From Pseudomonas baetica (GTDB taxonomy: Bacteria; Pseudomonadota; Gammaproteobacteria; Pseudomonadales; Pseudomonadaceae): a stretch of 64,000 nucleotides of DNA. This document shows, piece after piece, positions 26,543 to 34,184 of the stretch. Position numbers and translations under genes: made by a program. Within the stretch, counting starts at the first letter, position 1; every line of letters starts with the position of its first letter. The DNA is taken from positions 1-64,000 of the forward strand of contig NZ_JAIHLQ010000037.1 in assembly GCF_019733355.1 (NCBI RefSeq). The letters run 5' to 3'. The notes beneath the pieces are model-generated. The model saw only the letters and a program-made list of their open reading frames with translations. It was not told the origin of the DNA and did not search any database.

Positions 26543-27093
26543 TTACTATTAAGCGTGAAATGAGACAAGATAAACGAGCTGCACCGAAAGCCCCGATCAA
26601 CGAGAATATCTCGGCACGCGAGGTTCGGTTAATTGGGGCTGAAGGTGAACAGCTTGGGATTGTGTCAATTGAAGACGCGCTTCTTAAGGCTGAAGAGGCC
26701 AAACTGGATTTGGTGGAAATTTCCGCCGATGCAGCACCCCCTGTTTGCAAACTGATGGACTACGGCAAATCGATCTTCGAAAAGAAGAAGCAGGTTGCCG
26801 CGGCCAAGAAAAACCAGAAGCAGATTCAGGTTAAAGAAATCAAGTTTCGTCCAGGGACGGAGGAAGGGGATTACCAGGTAAAACTGCGCAACCTGGTACG
26901 TTTCCTGAGTGATGGGGACAGGGCCAAGGTATCCTTGCGATTCCGCGGCCGTGAGATGGCCCACCAGGAGCTGGGGATGGAACTCCTCAAGCGGGTTGAA
27001 GCTGACCTGCTCGAGTACGGTTCGGTCGAACAGCATCCTAAGATGGAAGGACGCCAGCTGATCATGGTCATCGCCCCGAAAAAGAAGAAGTAA
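26542..27093 (+). CDS. infC: Translation initiation factor IF-3 (ATT start)
   Basis: 183 aa read from ATT at 26542 (M-T-I-K-R-E-MRQDKR). IF-3 genes of gammaproteobacteria begin with a rare ATT codon, which lets IF-3 repress its own translation. GGAG lies just upstream inside the thrS end. An ATG at 26560 would remove six conserved residues. The N domain (INENISAREVRLIG) and C domain (IKFRPGTEEGDYQVKLRNL) are intact. IF-3 binds the 30S subunit and checks initiator pairing. Confidence 0.93.
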   Translation: MTIKREMRQDKRAAPKAPINENISAREVRLIGAEGEQLGIVSIEDALLKAEEAKLDLVEISADAAPPVCKLMDYGKSIFEKKKQVAAAKKNQKQIQVKEIKFRPGTEEGDYQVKLRNLVRFLSDGDRAKVSLRFRGREMAHQELGMELLKRVEADLLEYGSVEQHPKMEGRQLIMVIAPKKKK

Positions 27094-27152
27094 TCAACAG
27101 GGCACGGCAGGCCTTCTGATTATGTTTATCAACTGAATGCGGAGTACCGAAC

Positions 27153-27347
27153 ATGCCAAAGATGAAAACTAAAAGTGGTGCTGCTAAGCGGTTTCTGAAA
27201 ACTGCTAACGGTATCAAGCACAAGCACGCTTTCAAGAGCCACATCCTGACTAAAATGTCGACCAAGCGTAAGCGTCAACTGCGCGGTAGCAGCTTGCTGC
27301 ATCCGTCGGACGTCGCAAAAGTCGAGCGCATGCTGCGCCTTCGTTAA
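27153..27347 (+). CDS. rpmI: Ribosomal protein bL35
   Basis: 64 aa, basic. MPKMKTKSGAAKRFLKT and the KHAFKSHILTKMSTKRKRQL core are diagnostic. It lies between infC and rplT as in E. coli, where L20 represses this pair through the leader. GGAG lies before the start. Confidence 0.97.
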   Translation: MPKMKTKSGAAKRFLKTANGIKHKHAFKSHILTKMSTKRKRQLRGSSLLHPSDVAKVERMLRLR

Positions 27348-27375
27348 TTTTAGTCAAGAATAGAGGAAGTAACTC

Positions 27376-27732
27376 ATGGCTCGTGTAAAGCGTGGCGTCA
27401 TGGCGCGTAAGCGCCACAAGAAAATTCTGAAACTTGCTAAAGGCTACTACGGTGCACGTTCGCGCGTATTCCGTGTTGCCAAGCAAGCGGTTATCAAGGC
27501 TGGCCAATACGCCTACCGTGACCGTCGTCAGAAAAAACGTCAGTTCCGCGCTCTGTGGATCGCTCGTATCAATGCTGGTGCTCGTGTTAACGGTCTGTCC
27601 TACAGCCGTTTCATCGCTGGCCTGAAAAAAGCGTCCATCGAGATCGACCGTAAGGTTCTGGCTGATCTGGCAGTGAACGAAAAAGCGGTGTTTGCTGCGA
27701 TTGTCGAGAAAGCTAAAGCCACCTTGGCTTAA
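27376..27732 (+). CDS. rplT: Ribosomal protein bL20
   Basis: 118 aa with the usual MARVKRGVMARKRHKKILKL start. It binds 23S rRNA early in 50S assembly and in enterobacteria represses rpmI-rplT. GAGGAAG precedes the ATG. Confidence 0.97.
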   Translation: MARVKRGVMARKRHKKILKLAKGYYGARSRVFRVAKQAVIKAGQYAYRDRRQKKRQFRALWIARINAGARVNGLSYSRFIAGLKKASIEIDRKVLADLAVNEKAVFAAIVEKAKATLA

Positions 27733-27790
27733 GTACCCCCGACAATCACCCTGCCTCACTTTCGTGGGGCCAGGTGGTAAACGTCTTAAA

Positions 27791-27824
27791 TAGGGGAAGA
27801 GCCTTCAAGCTCTTCCCCTATTTT
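27791..27824 (+). terminator. Attenuator-like terminator before pheS
   Basis: A perfect 12-bp stem (27791-27802 with 27809-27820) and TTTTG tail lie 18 bp before the pheS start. A second, imperfect hairpin lies at about 27745-27776. Its position just ahead of an aminoacyl-tRNA synthetase gene suggests that read-through is controlled. No Phe-rich leader peptide is visible. Confidence 0.75.
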
Positions 27825-27841
27825 GTATCTGGAGTCTGTAC

Positions 27842-28858
27842 ATGGAAAACCTGGATGCGCTGGTCTCTCAAGCACTAGAGGCTGTGCAAAGCGCTGAAGA
27901 TATCAATGCCCTGGAGCAAATCCGGGTTCAATACCTTGGCAAAAAGGGCGAGTTGACTCAGGTGATGAAGACCCTGGGGAATTTGCCGGCAGAAGAGCGT
28001 CCGCAAGTCGGCGCCCTGATCAACGTTGCCAAGGAACGTGTCACAGGCGTTCTCAATGCGCGCATGGCTCTGTTTGAAGAAGCTGAACTGGCTGCCAAAC
28101 TGTCTGCCGAATCCATTGACGTGACGTTGCCGGGTCGCGGTCAGACCTCTGGTGGTCTGCATCCGGTTACTCGGACTCTGGAGCGTGTCGAACAGTTCTT
28201 CACGCGTATCGGCTACGGTATCGCCGAAGGCCCTGAAGTCGAAGACGACTATCACAACTTTGAAGCGCTCAACATCCCAGGCCATCACCCGGCCCGGTCG
28301 ATGCACGACACTTTCTATTTCAACGCCAACATGTTGTTGCGCACCCATACCTCGCCGGTACAGGTCCGCACCATGGAATCGAAGCAGCCTCCGATCCGCA
28401 TCGTCTGCCCAGGCCGTGTGTACCGTAGCGACTCCGATATCACCCATTCGCCGATGTTCCACCAGGTCGAAGGCCTGCTGGTTGATCGCGATATCAATTT
28501 TGCCGATCTCAAAGGCACGATCGAAGAGTTCCTGCGGGTCTTCTTCGAGAAGGAACTGGCCGTACGTTTCCGTCCTTCCTATTTCCCGTTCACCGAGCCG
28601 TCCGCTGAAGTCGACATGGAATGTGTGATGTGCAGCGGTAAAGGTTGCCGTGTCTGCAAGCAGACGGGCTGGCTGGAAGTGATGGGCTGCGGCATGGTTC
28701 ACCCGAACGTGCTGCGCATGTCCGGTATTGATCCAGAGGAGTTCTCCGGCTTTGCCTTCGGCATGGGCGTCGAGCGTCTGGCCATGCTCCGTTATGGCGT
28801 GAACGACTTGCGTCTGTTCTTCGACAACGACTTGCGGTTCCTCGCGCAATTTCGCTAG
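27842..28858 (+). CDS. pheS: Phenylalanyl-tRNA synthetase alpha subunit
   Basis: 338 aa. A coiled-coil tRNA-binding arm (residues 1-85) precedes the class II core with motifs GHHPARSMHDTFYF, VYRSDSDITHSPMFHQVEG, and FGMGVERLAMLRYGVNDLR near the end. It forms the heterotetramer with PheT. GGAG precedes the start. Confidence 0.97.
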   Translation: MENLDALVSQALEAVQSAEDINALEQIRVQYLGKKGELTQVMKTLGNLPAEERPQVGALINVAKERVTGVLNARMALFEEAELAAKLSAESIDVTLPGRGQTSGGLHPVTRTLERVEQFFTRIGYGIAEGPEVEDDYHNFEALNIPGHHPARSMHDTFYFNANMLLRTHTSPVQVRTMESKQPPIRIVCPGRVYRSDSDITHSPMFHQVEGLLVDRDINFADLKGTIEEFLRVFFEKELAVRFRPSYFPFTEPSAEVDMECVMCSGKGCRVCKQTGWLEVMGCGMVHPNVLRMSGIDPEEFSGFAFGMGVERLAMLRYGVNDLRLFFDNDLRFLAQFR

Positions 28859-28884
28859 TCGTAACGAATTATTAGGAGAGCAGG

Positions 28885-31263
28885 ATGAAATTCAGTGAAC
28901 AATGGCTGCGTGGCTGGGTTAGCCCGCAGGTAAATCGCGACGAGTTGGTTGCTCGTCTATCGATGGCCGGTCTTGAGGTCGATAGCGTGACCCCGGCCGC
29001 CGGTGTATTCAGTGGCGTGGTAGTGGGCGAGGTGCTGAGTACCGAGCAGCACCCTGATGCCGACAAACTGCGTGTGTGCCAGGTCAGCAATGGCGCGGAA
29101 ACCTTCCAGGTCGTGTGCGGAGCGCCAAATGTGCGCCCGGGCTTGAAGATTCCGTTCGCGATGATCGGTGCAGAACTGCCGGGCGATTTCAAAATCAAGA
29201 AGGCCAAGCTGCGCGGCGTTGAGTCCAACGGCATGCTGTGTTCGCAAGCCGAATTGCAAATCGGTGAAGGCAACGATGGTCTGATGGAGTTGCCGGCCGA
29301 TGCGCCAGTGGGCGAAGACTTCCGCGTGTATCTGGACCTGGAAGACGCCAGCATCGAGGTCGACCTGACCCCCAACCGCGGTGACTGCCTGTCGCTGGCC
29401 GGTCTGGCCCGTGAAGTCGGCGCGCTGTATGCGGCTCCGGTCACCCGTCCGGTGGTCATGGCCATTCCTGCCGTGCACGACGAAGTGCGTTCGGTAGAAG
29501 TGCTGGCACCAGCCGCGTGCCCGCGTTACTTGGGTCGTGTCATCCGCAACGTTGACCTGTCCAAGCCAACCCCGCTGTGGATGGTTGAGCGTCTGCGTCG
29601 CGCTGATGTGCGTAGCATTGATGCTGCCGTCGACATCACCAACTACGTGATGCTCGAACTGGGCCAGCCGCTGCACGCCTTCGATCTCGCCGAAATCAAT
29701 GGCGGCATCCGCGTGCGCATGGCTGAAGAAGGCGAGAAGCTGGTTTTGCTGGACGGTCAGGAAGTCAGCCTGCGCAGCGATACGCTGGTGATTGCCGACC
29801 ATACCCGTGCCCTGGCGATTGCCGGTGTGATGGGTGGCGAGCACAGCGGTGTATCCGCGACCACTCGAGATGTGTTCCTTGAGAGTGCGTTCTTTGACCA
29901 GATCGCTGTCGCGGGCAAGGCCCGCTCGTACGGTCTGCACACCGATGCTTCGCACCGCTACGAGCGCGGTGTTGACTGGCAACTGGCCCGTGAAGCCATG
30001 GAGCGCGCCACTGGCCTGCTGCTGGAAATCACTGGTGGCGAAGCCGGCCCGATCATCGAGACCGTGAGCGAGCAGCACTTGCCGTCGATCGCCCCGATCA
30101 CTCTGCGTGCGCAGCGCATCACCCAAATGCTGGGCATGGAAATGGATTCGGCACAGGTCGAGCGTCTGCTCAGCGGCCTGGGCCTGAGTATTTCCGCCGA
30201 CGGAGCAGGGCAGTGGCGCGTTGAAGTGCCAAGCCATCGCTTCGATATCAGCCTGGAGGTCGACCTGATCGAAGAGCTGGCTCGTTTGTATGGATACAAC
30301 CGTCTGCCGGTTCGTTACCCGCAAGCGCGTCTGGCGCCCCAAGCCAAGGCCGAAGCGCGGAGCGATCTGCCTGAATTGCGCCGTCTGCTGGTGGCTCGTG
30401 GTTATCAGGAAGCGATCACCTACAGTTTCATCGATCCGAAGCAGTTCGAACTGTTTAATCCGGGCGTCGAGCCGCTGTTGCTGGCCAATCCGATCTCCAA
30501 CGATATGGCCGCCATGCGTTCGTCGTTGTGGCCCGGTCTGGTCAAGGCGTTGCAGCACAACCTGAACCGTCAGCAAGACCGCGTGCGCCTGTTCGAAAGT
30601 GGCCTGCGCTTTGTCGGCCAACTTGAAGGCCTGAAGCAGGAGCCGATGCTGTCCGGTGTTGTCTGCGGCAGCCGTCTGCCGGAAGGCTGGGCGCAAGGTC
30701 GCGATACTGTCGACTTCTTCGACGTCAAGGCTGATGTTGAAGCAGTGCTGGGCTTCGCCGGTGCTCTGGATTCGTTCACTTTCGCTCCGGGTAAACATCC
30801 GGCGCTGCACCCGGGTCAGACCGCGCGTATCGAGCGGGAAGGGCGTGAAGTCGGCTTCATCGGCGCAATCCACCCCGAATTGTCGAAAGCCCTCGGTCTC
30901 GACCGGCCAGTCTTCGTTTTCGAACTGGTTCTGGCTGAAGTGGCGCTCGGTAAAATGCCGAAATTCCACGAGTTGTCGCGCTTTCCTGAGGTGCGTCGTG
31001 ACCTTGCACTGATTGCGCACAAAGACGTCGCAGCCTCGGCCGTATTGGACGTAATCCGTGAAAATGCAGGCGAATGGCTCACAGATCTCAGGCTGTTTGA
31101 CGTGTATCAGGGTAAAGGTATTGATCCTGATAGAAAAAGCCTTGCAGTTGGCTTGACCTGGCAGCATCCATCGCGCACTCTTAATGACGATGAGGTGAAT
31201 TCGACGACGCAAAATATCCTCACCTCGCTCGAACAAAGGTTGAACGCCACGTTAAGGAAGTGA
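28885..31263 (+). CDS. pheT: Phenylalanyl-tRNA synthetase beta subunit
   Basis: 792 aa. The order is a tRNA-binding OB domain (about 40-150), B3/B4 editing domain, B5, a catalytic-like core, and a C-terminal anticodon-binding FDX-ACB domain (about 700-792, ELSRFPEVRRDLALIAHKDV). It is the non-catalytic partner of PheS and edits mischarged Tyr. AGGAGAG precedes the ATG; ihfA follows after 3 bp. Confidence 0.97.
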   Translation: MKFSEQWLRGWVSPQVNRDELVARLSMAGLEVDSVTPAAGVFSGVVVGEVLSTEQHPDADKLRVCQVSNGAETFQVVCGAPNVRPGLKIPFAMIGAELPGDFKIKKAKLRGVESNGMLCSQAELQIGEGNDGLMELPADAPVGEDFRVYLDLEDASIEVDLTPNRGDCLSLAGLAREVGALYAAPVTRPVVMAIPAVHDEVRSVEVLAPAACPRYLGRVIRNVDLSKPTPLWMVERLRRADVRSIDAAVDITNYVMLELGQPLHAFDLAEINGGIRVRMAEEGEKLVLLDGQEVSLRSDTLVIADHTRALAIAGVMGGEHSGVSATTRDVFLESAFFDQIAVAGKARSYGLHTDASHRYERGVDWQLAREAMERATGLLLEITGGEAGPIIETVSEQHLPSIAPITLRAQRITQMLGMEMDSAQVERLLSGLGLSISADGAGQWRVEVPSHRFDISLEVDLIEELARLYGYNRLPVRYPQARLAPQAKAEARSDLPELRRLLVARGYQEAITYSFIDPKQFELFNPGVEPLLLANPISNDMAAMRSSLWPGLVKALQHNLNRQQDRVRLFESGLRFVGQLEGLKQEPMLSGVVCGSRLPEGWAQGRDTVDFFDVKADVEAVLGFAGALDSFTFAPGKHPALHPGQTARIEREGREVGFIGAIHPELSKALGLDRPVFVFELVLAEVALGKMPKFHELSRFPEVRRDLALIAHKDVAASAVLDVIRENAGEWLTDLRLFDVYQGKGIDPDRKSLAVGLTWQHPSRTLNDDEVNSTTQNILTSLEQRLNATLRK

Positions 31264-31266
31264 CGT

Positions 31267-31569
31267 ATGGGGGCTTTGACGAAAGCTGAGATGGCGGAAC
31301 GTCTGTATGAAGAGTTGGGCCTGAACAAGCGGGAAGCCAAGGAATTGGTAGAACTGTTTTTCGAGGAAATCAGGCACGCTCTTGAAGACAACGAGCAGGT
31401 CAAGTTGTCCGGTTTCGGCAACTTTGATCTTCGGGACAAGCGCCAGCGGCCTGGCCGCAACCCGAAAACGGGGGAAGAAATCCCGATCACGGCTCGCCGT
31501 GTGGTCACCTTTCGTCCAGGGCAGAAGTTGAAGGCCCGAGTTGAGGCTTATGCTGGAACCAAGTCATAA
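31267..31569 (+). CDS. ihfA: Integration host factor alpha subunit
   Basis: 100 aa. GALTKAEMAERLYEELGLNK and the DNA-bending arm FGNFDLRDKRQRPGRNPKTG are typical. It bends DNA with IhfB in recombination and transcription. The end overlaps the MerR-like gene by 20 bp. Confidence 0.97.
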   Translation: MGALTKAEMAERLYEELGLNKREAKELVELFFEEIRHALEDNEQVKLSGFGNFDLRDKRQRPGRNPKTGEEIPITARRVVTFRPGQKLKARVEAYAGTKS

Positions 31570-31906
31570 CGACGAACTTCCCGTTATCCCGGGCAAACGT
31601 TACTTCACCATAGGTGAAGTCAGCGAGCTGTGTGCTGTAAAGCCACACGTGCTGCGTTACTGGGAGCAGGAGTTTCCTCAACTCAACCCTGTCAAACGCC
31701 GCGGAAATCGCCGGTATTATCAGCGCCAGGATGTGCTGATGATCCGGCAGATTCGTGCGCTCCTTTACGATCAGGGTTTCACCATCGGCGGCGCACGCTT
31801 GCGGCTGTCCGGCGATGAAGCCAAAGATGACACCACCCAATACAAACAGATGATCCGGCAGATGATTGCGGAGCTCGAAGATGTGTTAGTTGTACTCAAG
31901 AAATAA
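31550..31906 (+). CDS. MerR-family transcriptional regulator
   Basis: 118 aa. The helix-turn-helix KRYFTIGEVSELCAVKPHVL followed by RYWEQEF, RRGNRRYYQRQDVLMIRQIR, and a short C-terminal coil form the compact MerR type found after ihfA in Pseudomonas and E. coli relatives. I take ATG 31550 over TTG 31541. The short effector region has no Cys, so metal sensing is unlikely. The target is unknown. Confidence 0.88.
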   Translation: MLEPSHNDELPVIPGKRYFTIGEVSELCAVKPHVLRYWEQEFPQLNPVKRRGNRRYYQRQDVLMIRQIRALLYDQGFTIGGARLRLSGDEAKDDTTQYKQMIRQMIAELEDVLVVLKK

Positions 31907-31995
31907 AAAGCAGCGTTTGAATACTTCCAGTTTTCAAACGCTTGCGATATATTCTTGATCGCTCTTCGAGGCGAAGAGCGAGTTACAAAACCAGT

Positions 31996-32072
31996 CGGGG
32001 CGTAGCGCAGTCCGGTAGCGCACTAGCATGGGGTGCTAGGGGTCGAGTGTTCGAATCACTCCGTCCCGACCA
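31996..32072 (+). tRNA. tRNA-Pro (GGG)
   Basis: Acceptor CGGGGCG pairs with CGTCCCG, then A and encoded CCA. The anticodon loop ATGGGGT reads GGG. It is the last gene of the conserved backbone; mobile-element sequence begins after its terminator. Confidence 0.96.
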
Positions 32073-32088
32073 TATTTTTCAATGACTT

Positions 32089-32117
32089 AGCCCAATCTGA
32101 AAAGGTTGGGCTTTTTC
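32089..32117 (+). terminator. Terminator of tRNA-Pro
   Basis: AGCCCAA (32089-32095) and TTGGGCT (32106-32112) followed by a run of T. Confidence 0.8.
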
Positions 32118-32129
32118 ATGCCTACAAAA

Positions 32130-32151
32130 TTACTCCCACATTTACTCCCAC
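32130..32151 (+). repeat. Tandem 10-bp repeat, possible integrase arm sites (set 1)
   Basis: TTACTCCCAC occurs at 32130-32139 and 32142-32151, separated by AT, giving a 12-bp period. It has the same layout as set 2 at 32334 but a different sequence. Tandem sites next to a tRNA fit integrase arm-type sites (inference). Confidence 0.5.
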
Positions 32152-32198
32152 GGATATCATGGATCTTGGTAGCGCTGCCATCTGAGAGGCGTATTTGT

Positions 32199-32291
32199 GT
32201 TCGAGTCTCGTCCGCTGCGCCATATTTGCTTCCACTAAGGCCCACTGAACGCCTGGAAGTCACGGAAATAGCGGCCTTGAGCCGCTTTTTT
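32199..32291 (+). pseudogene. tRNA-Asp 3' end fragment with flank and terminator (att-like)
   Basis: GTTCGAGTCTCGTCCGCTGC and the following GCCA (32199-32222) equal the T-arm, acceptor and CCA of the tRNA-Asp at 2-78 but for one base. The next 50 bp also match that gene's downstream flank with small changes. It ends in its own hairpin GCGGC/GCCGC with six T (32271-32291). The 5' part of the tRNA is missing. This is what a tRNA-targeted element leaves or carries as an attachment site. Confidence 0.8.
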
Positions 32292-32333
32292 CGTTTTCTG
32301 AATTCCACTGGAATCCATCTCCAGCCACGGTTT

Positions 32334-32355
32334 TTAAGTACACATTTAAGTACAC
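32334..32355 (+). repeat. Tandem 10-bp repeat, possible integrase arm sites (set 2)
   Basis: TTAAGTACAC occurs at 32334-32343 and 32346-32355, again separated by AT with a 12-bp period. It lies 101 bp before the integrase start, where arm-type binding sites would be expected. Confidence 0.55.
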
Positions 32356-32455
32356 CGCTGGCACAGCCTTTTACGATTCCTTGCGCATCAATTTTCGTAT
32401 TGGTTCGTCTACCGCTGGGTTGTATTCCCCTCCTTGATGCAAAAGGAGGTGTCTG

Positions 32456-33769
32456 ATGGCTCTGACAGATACAGCGATCAAGCAAGCCAAGCCCGCCAGC
32501 AAGCCTTATACGTTAACTGATGGGGATGGCTTATCGCTGCAAGTGCCCACGACGGGTTCGAAGCGCTGGCATTTCCGTTTCTATTGGCATGACAAGCAAT
32601 TGCGTATTTCCCTTGGCACCTATCCCGACGTGAGTCTCAAGGAGGCTCGCCAGCGAAGAGGGGCTGCACGTGCGCTGGTGGCCAACAATATCGATCCACG
32701 ATCACATCGTCGCGCCGAGCGCCAGAAAGCCTCTCACGCCGCCAGCAACACATTTGAAGCGGTTTCTGATCGCTGGCATGAGTTCCGAAGTAAAAAACTG
32801 ACGAAAAGTAAGAAGGGCAGTGCAGGGCAAGCCAGCAAATACCTGAAGAAGGACATGCTGCCGTGTTTGGGCGATCTTCCGATCGCGGATATTTCTCGTG
32901 GTGACGTGCTGGAGCTCATTAGGCGAATTGAGCGCAGAGGCGCGCTGGTCTCTGCTCGAAAGGTGCGCACCTGGCTCAACCAGATCTTTCGTTTTGCTAT
33001 GGCGGAAGGGCTTATTGATGTGAACCCAGCATCAGACCTTGATATCGTTGCCGAGACGCCGCGGCCAGTCCGCCATAATCCCTTCCTCCACGTAAGTGAA
33101 CTTCCAGGATTGCTCAGGACCGTCACCCACTATGAGTGTGCAGAAAAGACACGGCTTGGTATTCGTCTATTGCTGCTGACGGGCGTGCGTACAGGAGAGC
33201 TACGGGCGGCGACGCCAGACCAATTCGACTTCGACAAGGGGATCTGGCTGGTGCCACCGGAGGGCGTGAAGCAGCTCCGAAGTCGTGTGCGAACACAGGG
33301 AAATGAGATCCCGCCTTATGTGATTCCGCTGTCTACTCAAGCAATTGCACTTGTGCAGCGGCTAATGCAGTTAAGGACGCGCGGTGCGCGGTATCTGCTG
33401 GTTCACCGATACGAACCGCAGGAAATGATCAGTGAAAATACCCTTAACACCGCGATTAGCCGGATGGGTTACAAAGGGCGGCTCACCGGTCATGGCATCA
33501 GGGCCACCATCTCAACGGCGCTCAACGAGGTTGGCTTTGTAGAAGAGTGGATTGAGGCGCAGCTTTCCCATGCTGATGCCAACCAAATTCGGGCTGCGTA
33601 CAATCACGCGGAATACGTCGAACCGAGACGTAGGATGATGCAATACTGGGCGGACTTATTAGATGCACTAGAGGTCGGCGTTCCGCCCCCTGCGCCTGAA
33701 GCTTACATGCCGCAAATCGGGCGACCTTCAACGGATTTTCTGAGCGCGCAGCGGGTACCTGCTGATTAG
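32456..33769 (+). CDS. Tyrosine-recombinase integrase of P4/ICE type
   Basis: 437 aa. An N-terminal DUF4102-like arm-binding region begins MALTDTAIKQAKPASKPYTL and continues through RISLGTYPDVSLKEAR. A core-binding domain follows (about 95-190). The catalytic domain has Arg in LLLTGVRTGEL, the HGIRAT box and AQLSHADANQIRAAYNHAEY with the nucleophilic Tyr. It is full length, so the element may still be mobile. AAAGGAGG precedes the ATG. The tRNA-Asp fragment upstream suggests tRNA-Asp as its target family, although an intact tRNA-Pro is the nearest gene. Confidence 0.93.
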   Translation: MALTDTAIKQAKPASKPYTLTDGDGLSLQVPTTGSKRWHFRFYWHDKQLRISLGTYPDVSLKEARQRRGAARALVANNIDPRSHRRAERQKASHAASNTFEAVSDRWHEFRSKKLTKSKKGSAGQASKYLKKDMLPCLGDLPIADISRGDVLELIRRIERRGALVSARKVRTWLNQIFRFAMAEGLIDVNPASDLDIVAETPRPVRHNPFLHVSELPGLLRTVTHYECAEKTRLGIRLLLLTGVRTGELRAATPDQFDFDKGIWLVPPEGVKQLRSRVRTQGNEIPPYVIPLSTQAIALVQRLMQLRTRGARYLLVHRYEPQEMISENTLNTAISRMGYKGRLTGHGIRATISTALNEVGFVEEWIEAQLSHADANQIRAAYNHAEYVEPRRRMMQYWADLLDALEVGVPPPAPEAYMPQIGRPSTDFLSAQRVPAD

Positions 33770-33954
33770 CAGTCCGAAGTCAGGCTATGCGATCAAGGTC
33801 GGACAGGATAGATTTGAGGAGACCAAGGAGTGACGCACCTGCGGCATGACTCCTTCGATCACTGATCAGGGAAGAAGGGCTTTGAGAAAGCCAAAGTGAG
33901 GAACAACGGTGAGTGCGACTAAAACGACAAGGGTGCGAGCTGCTCGGCCAGGAA

Positions 33955-34169
33955 TGCCGACTCCACTGGAGTGCCGACCAGAAGCTGGCCATGTTCGATA
34001 GGTCCTGAATCCGGGCAAAGAGTGTCATTGGTAGCCCGGCGCAACGGCATCAACGCCAACCAGCTATCCCTACGGCACAAGGCTTACCAAGATGGAAGCC
34101 TGTCTGCGGTCAGTATTAGCGAGGCTGTGACACTTGTGTCGGAGATGAGCGATGCGCTACAACAAATGC
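33955..34169 (+). pseudogene. IS2-like (IS3 family) transposase OrfA remnant
   Basis: The frame around 34015-34169 reads VSLVARRNGINANQL, then YQDGSLSAVS and SEMSDALQQM, close to the HTH region of IS2-type OrfA. The upstream part (DQKLAMFDRS, about 33980) is in another frame with a stop, so there is at least one frameshift. No OrfB or terminal repeats remain. Confidence 0.65.
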
Positions 34170-34184
34170 ACGCCGCCCATCGAT

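Noticed and set aside
28957..31236. Very long reverse frame (759 codons) opposite pheT
   Set aside because: It is a GC-driven shadow of a certain gene, with no domain and no ribosome-binding site.
78..32222. A 32-kb island bounded by the tRNA-Asp gene and its fragment
   Set aside because: The interval holds thrS, infC, pheST, ihfA and other backbone genes in conserved order. The fragment belongs to the integrase module on its right.
32161..32222. A complete but degenerate tRNA ending in the tRNA-Asp fragment
   Set aside because: Only the T-arm and acceptor 3' half pair sensibly; no matching 5' acceptor strand or anticodon stem is present.
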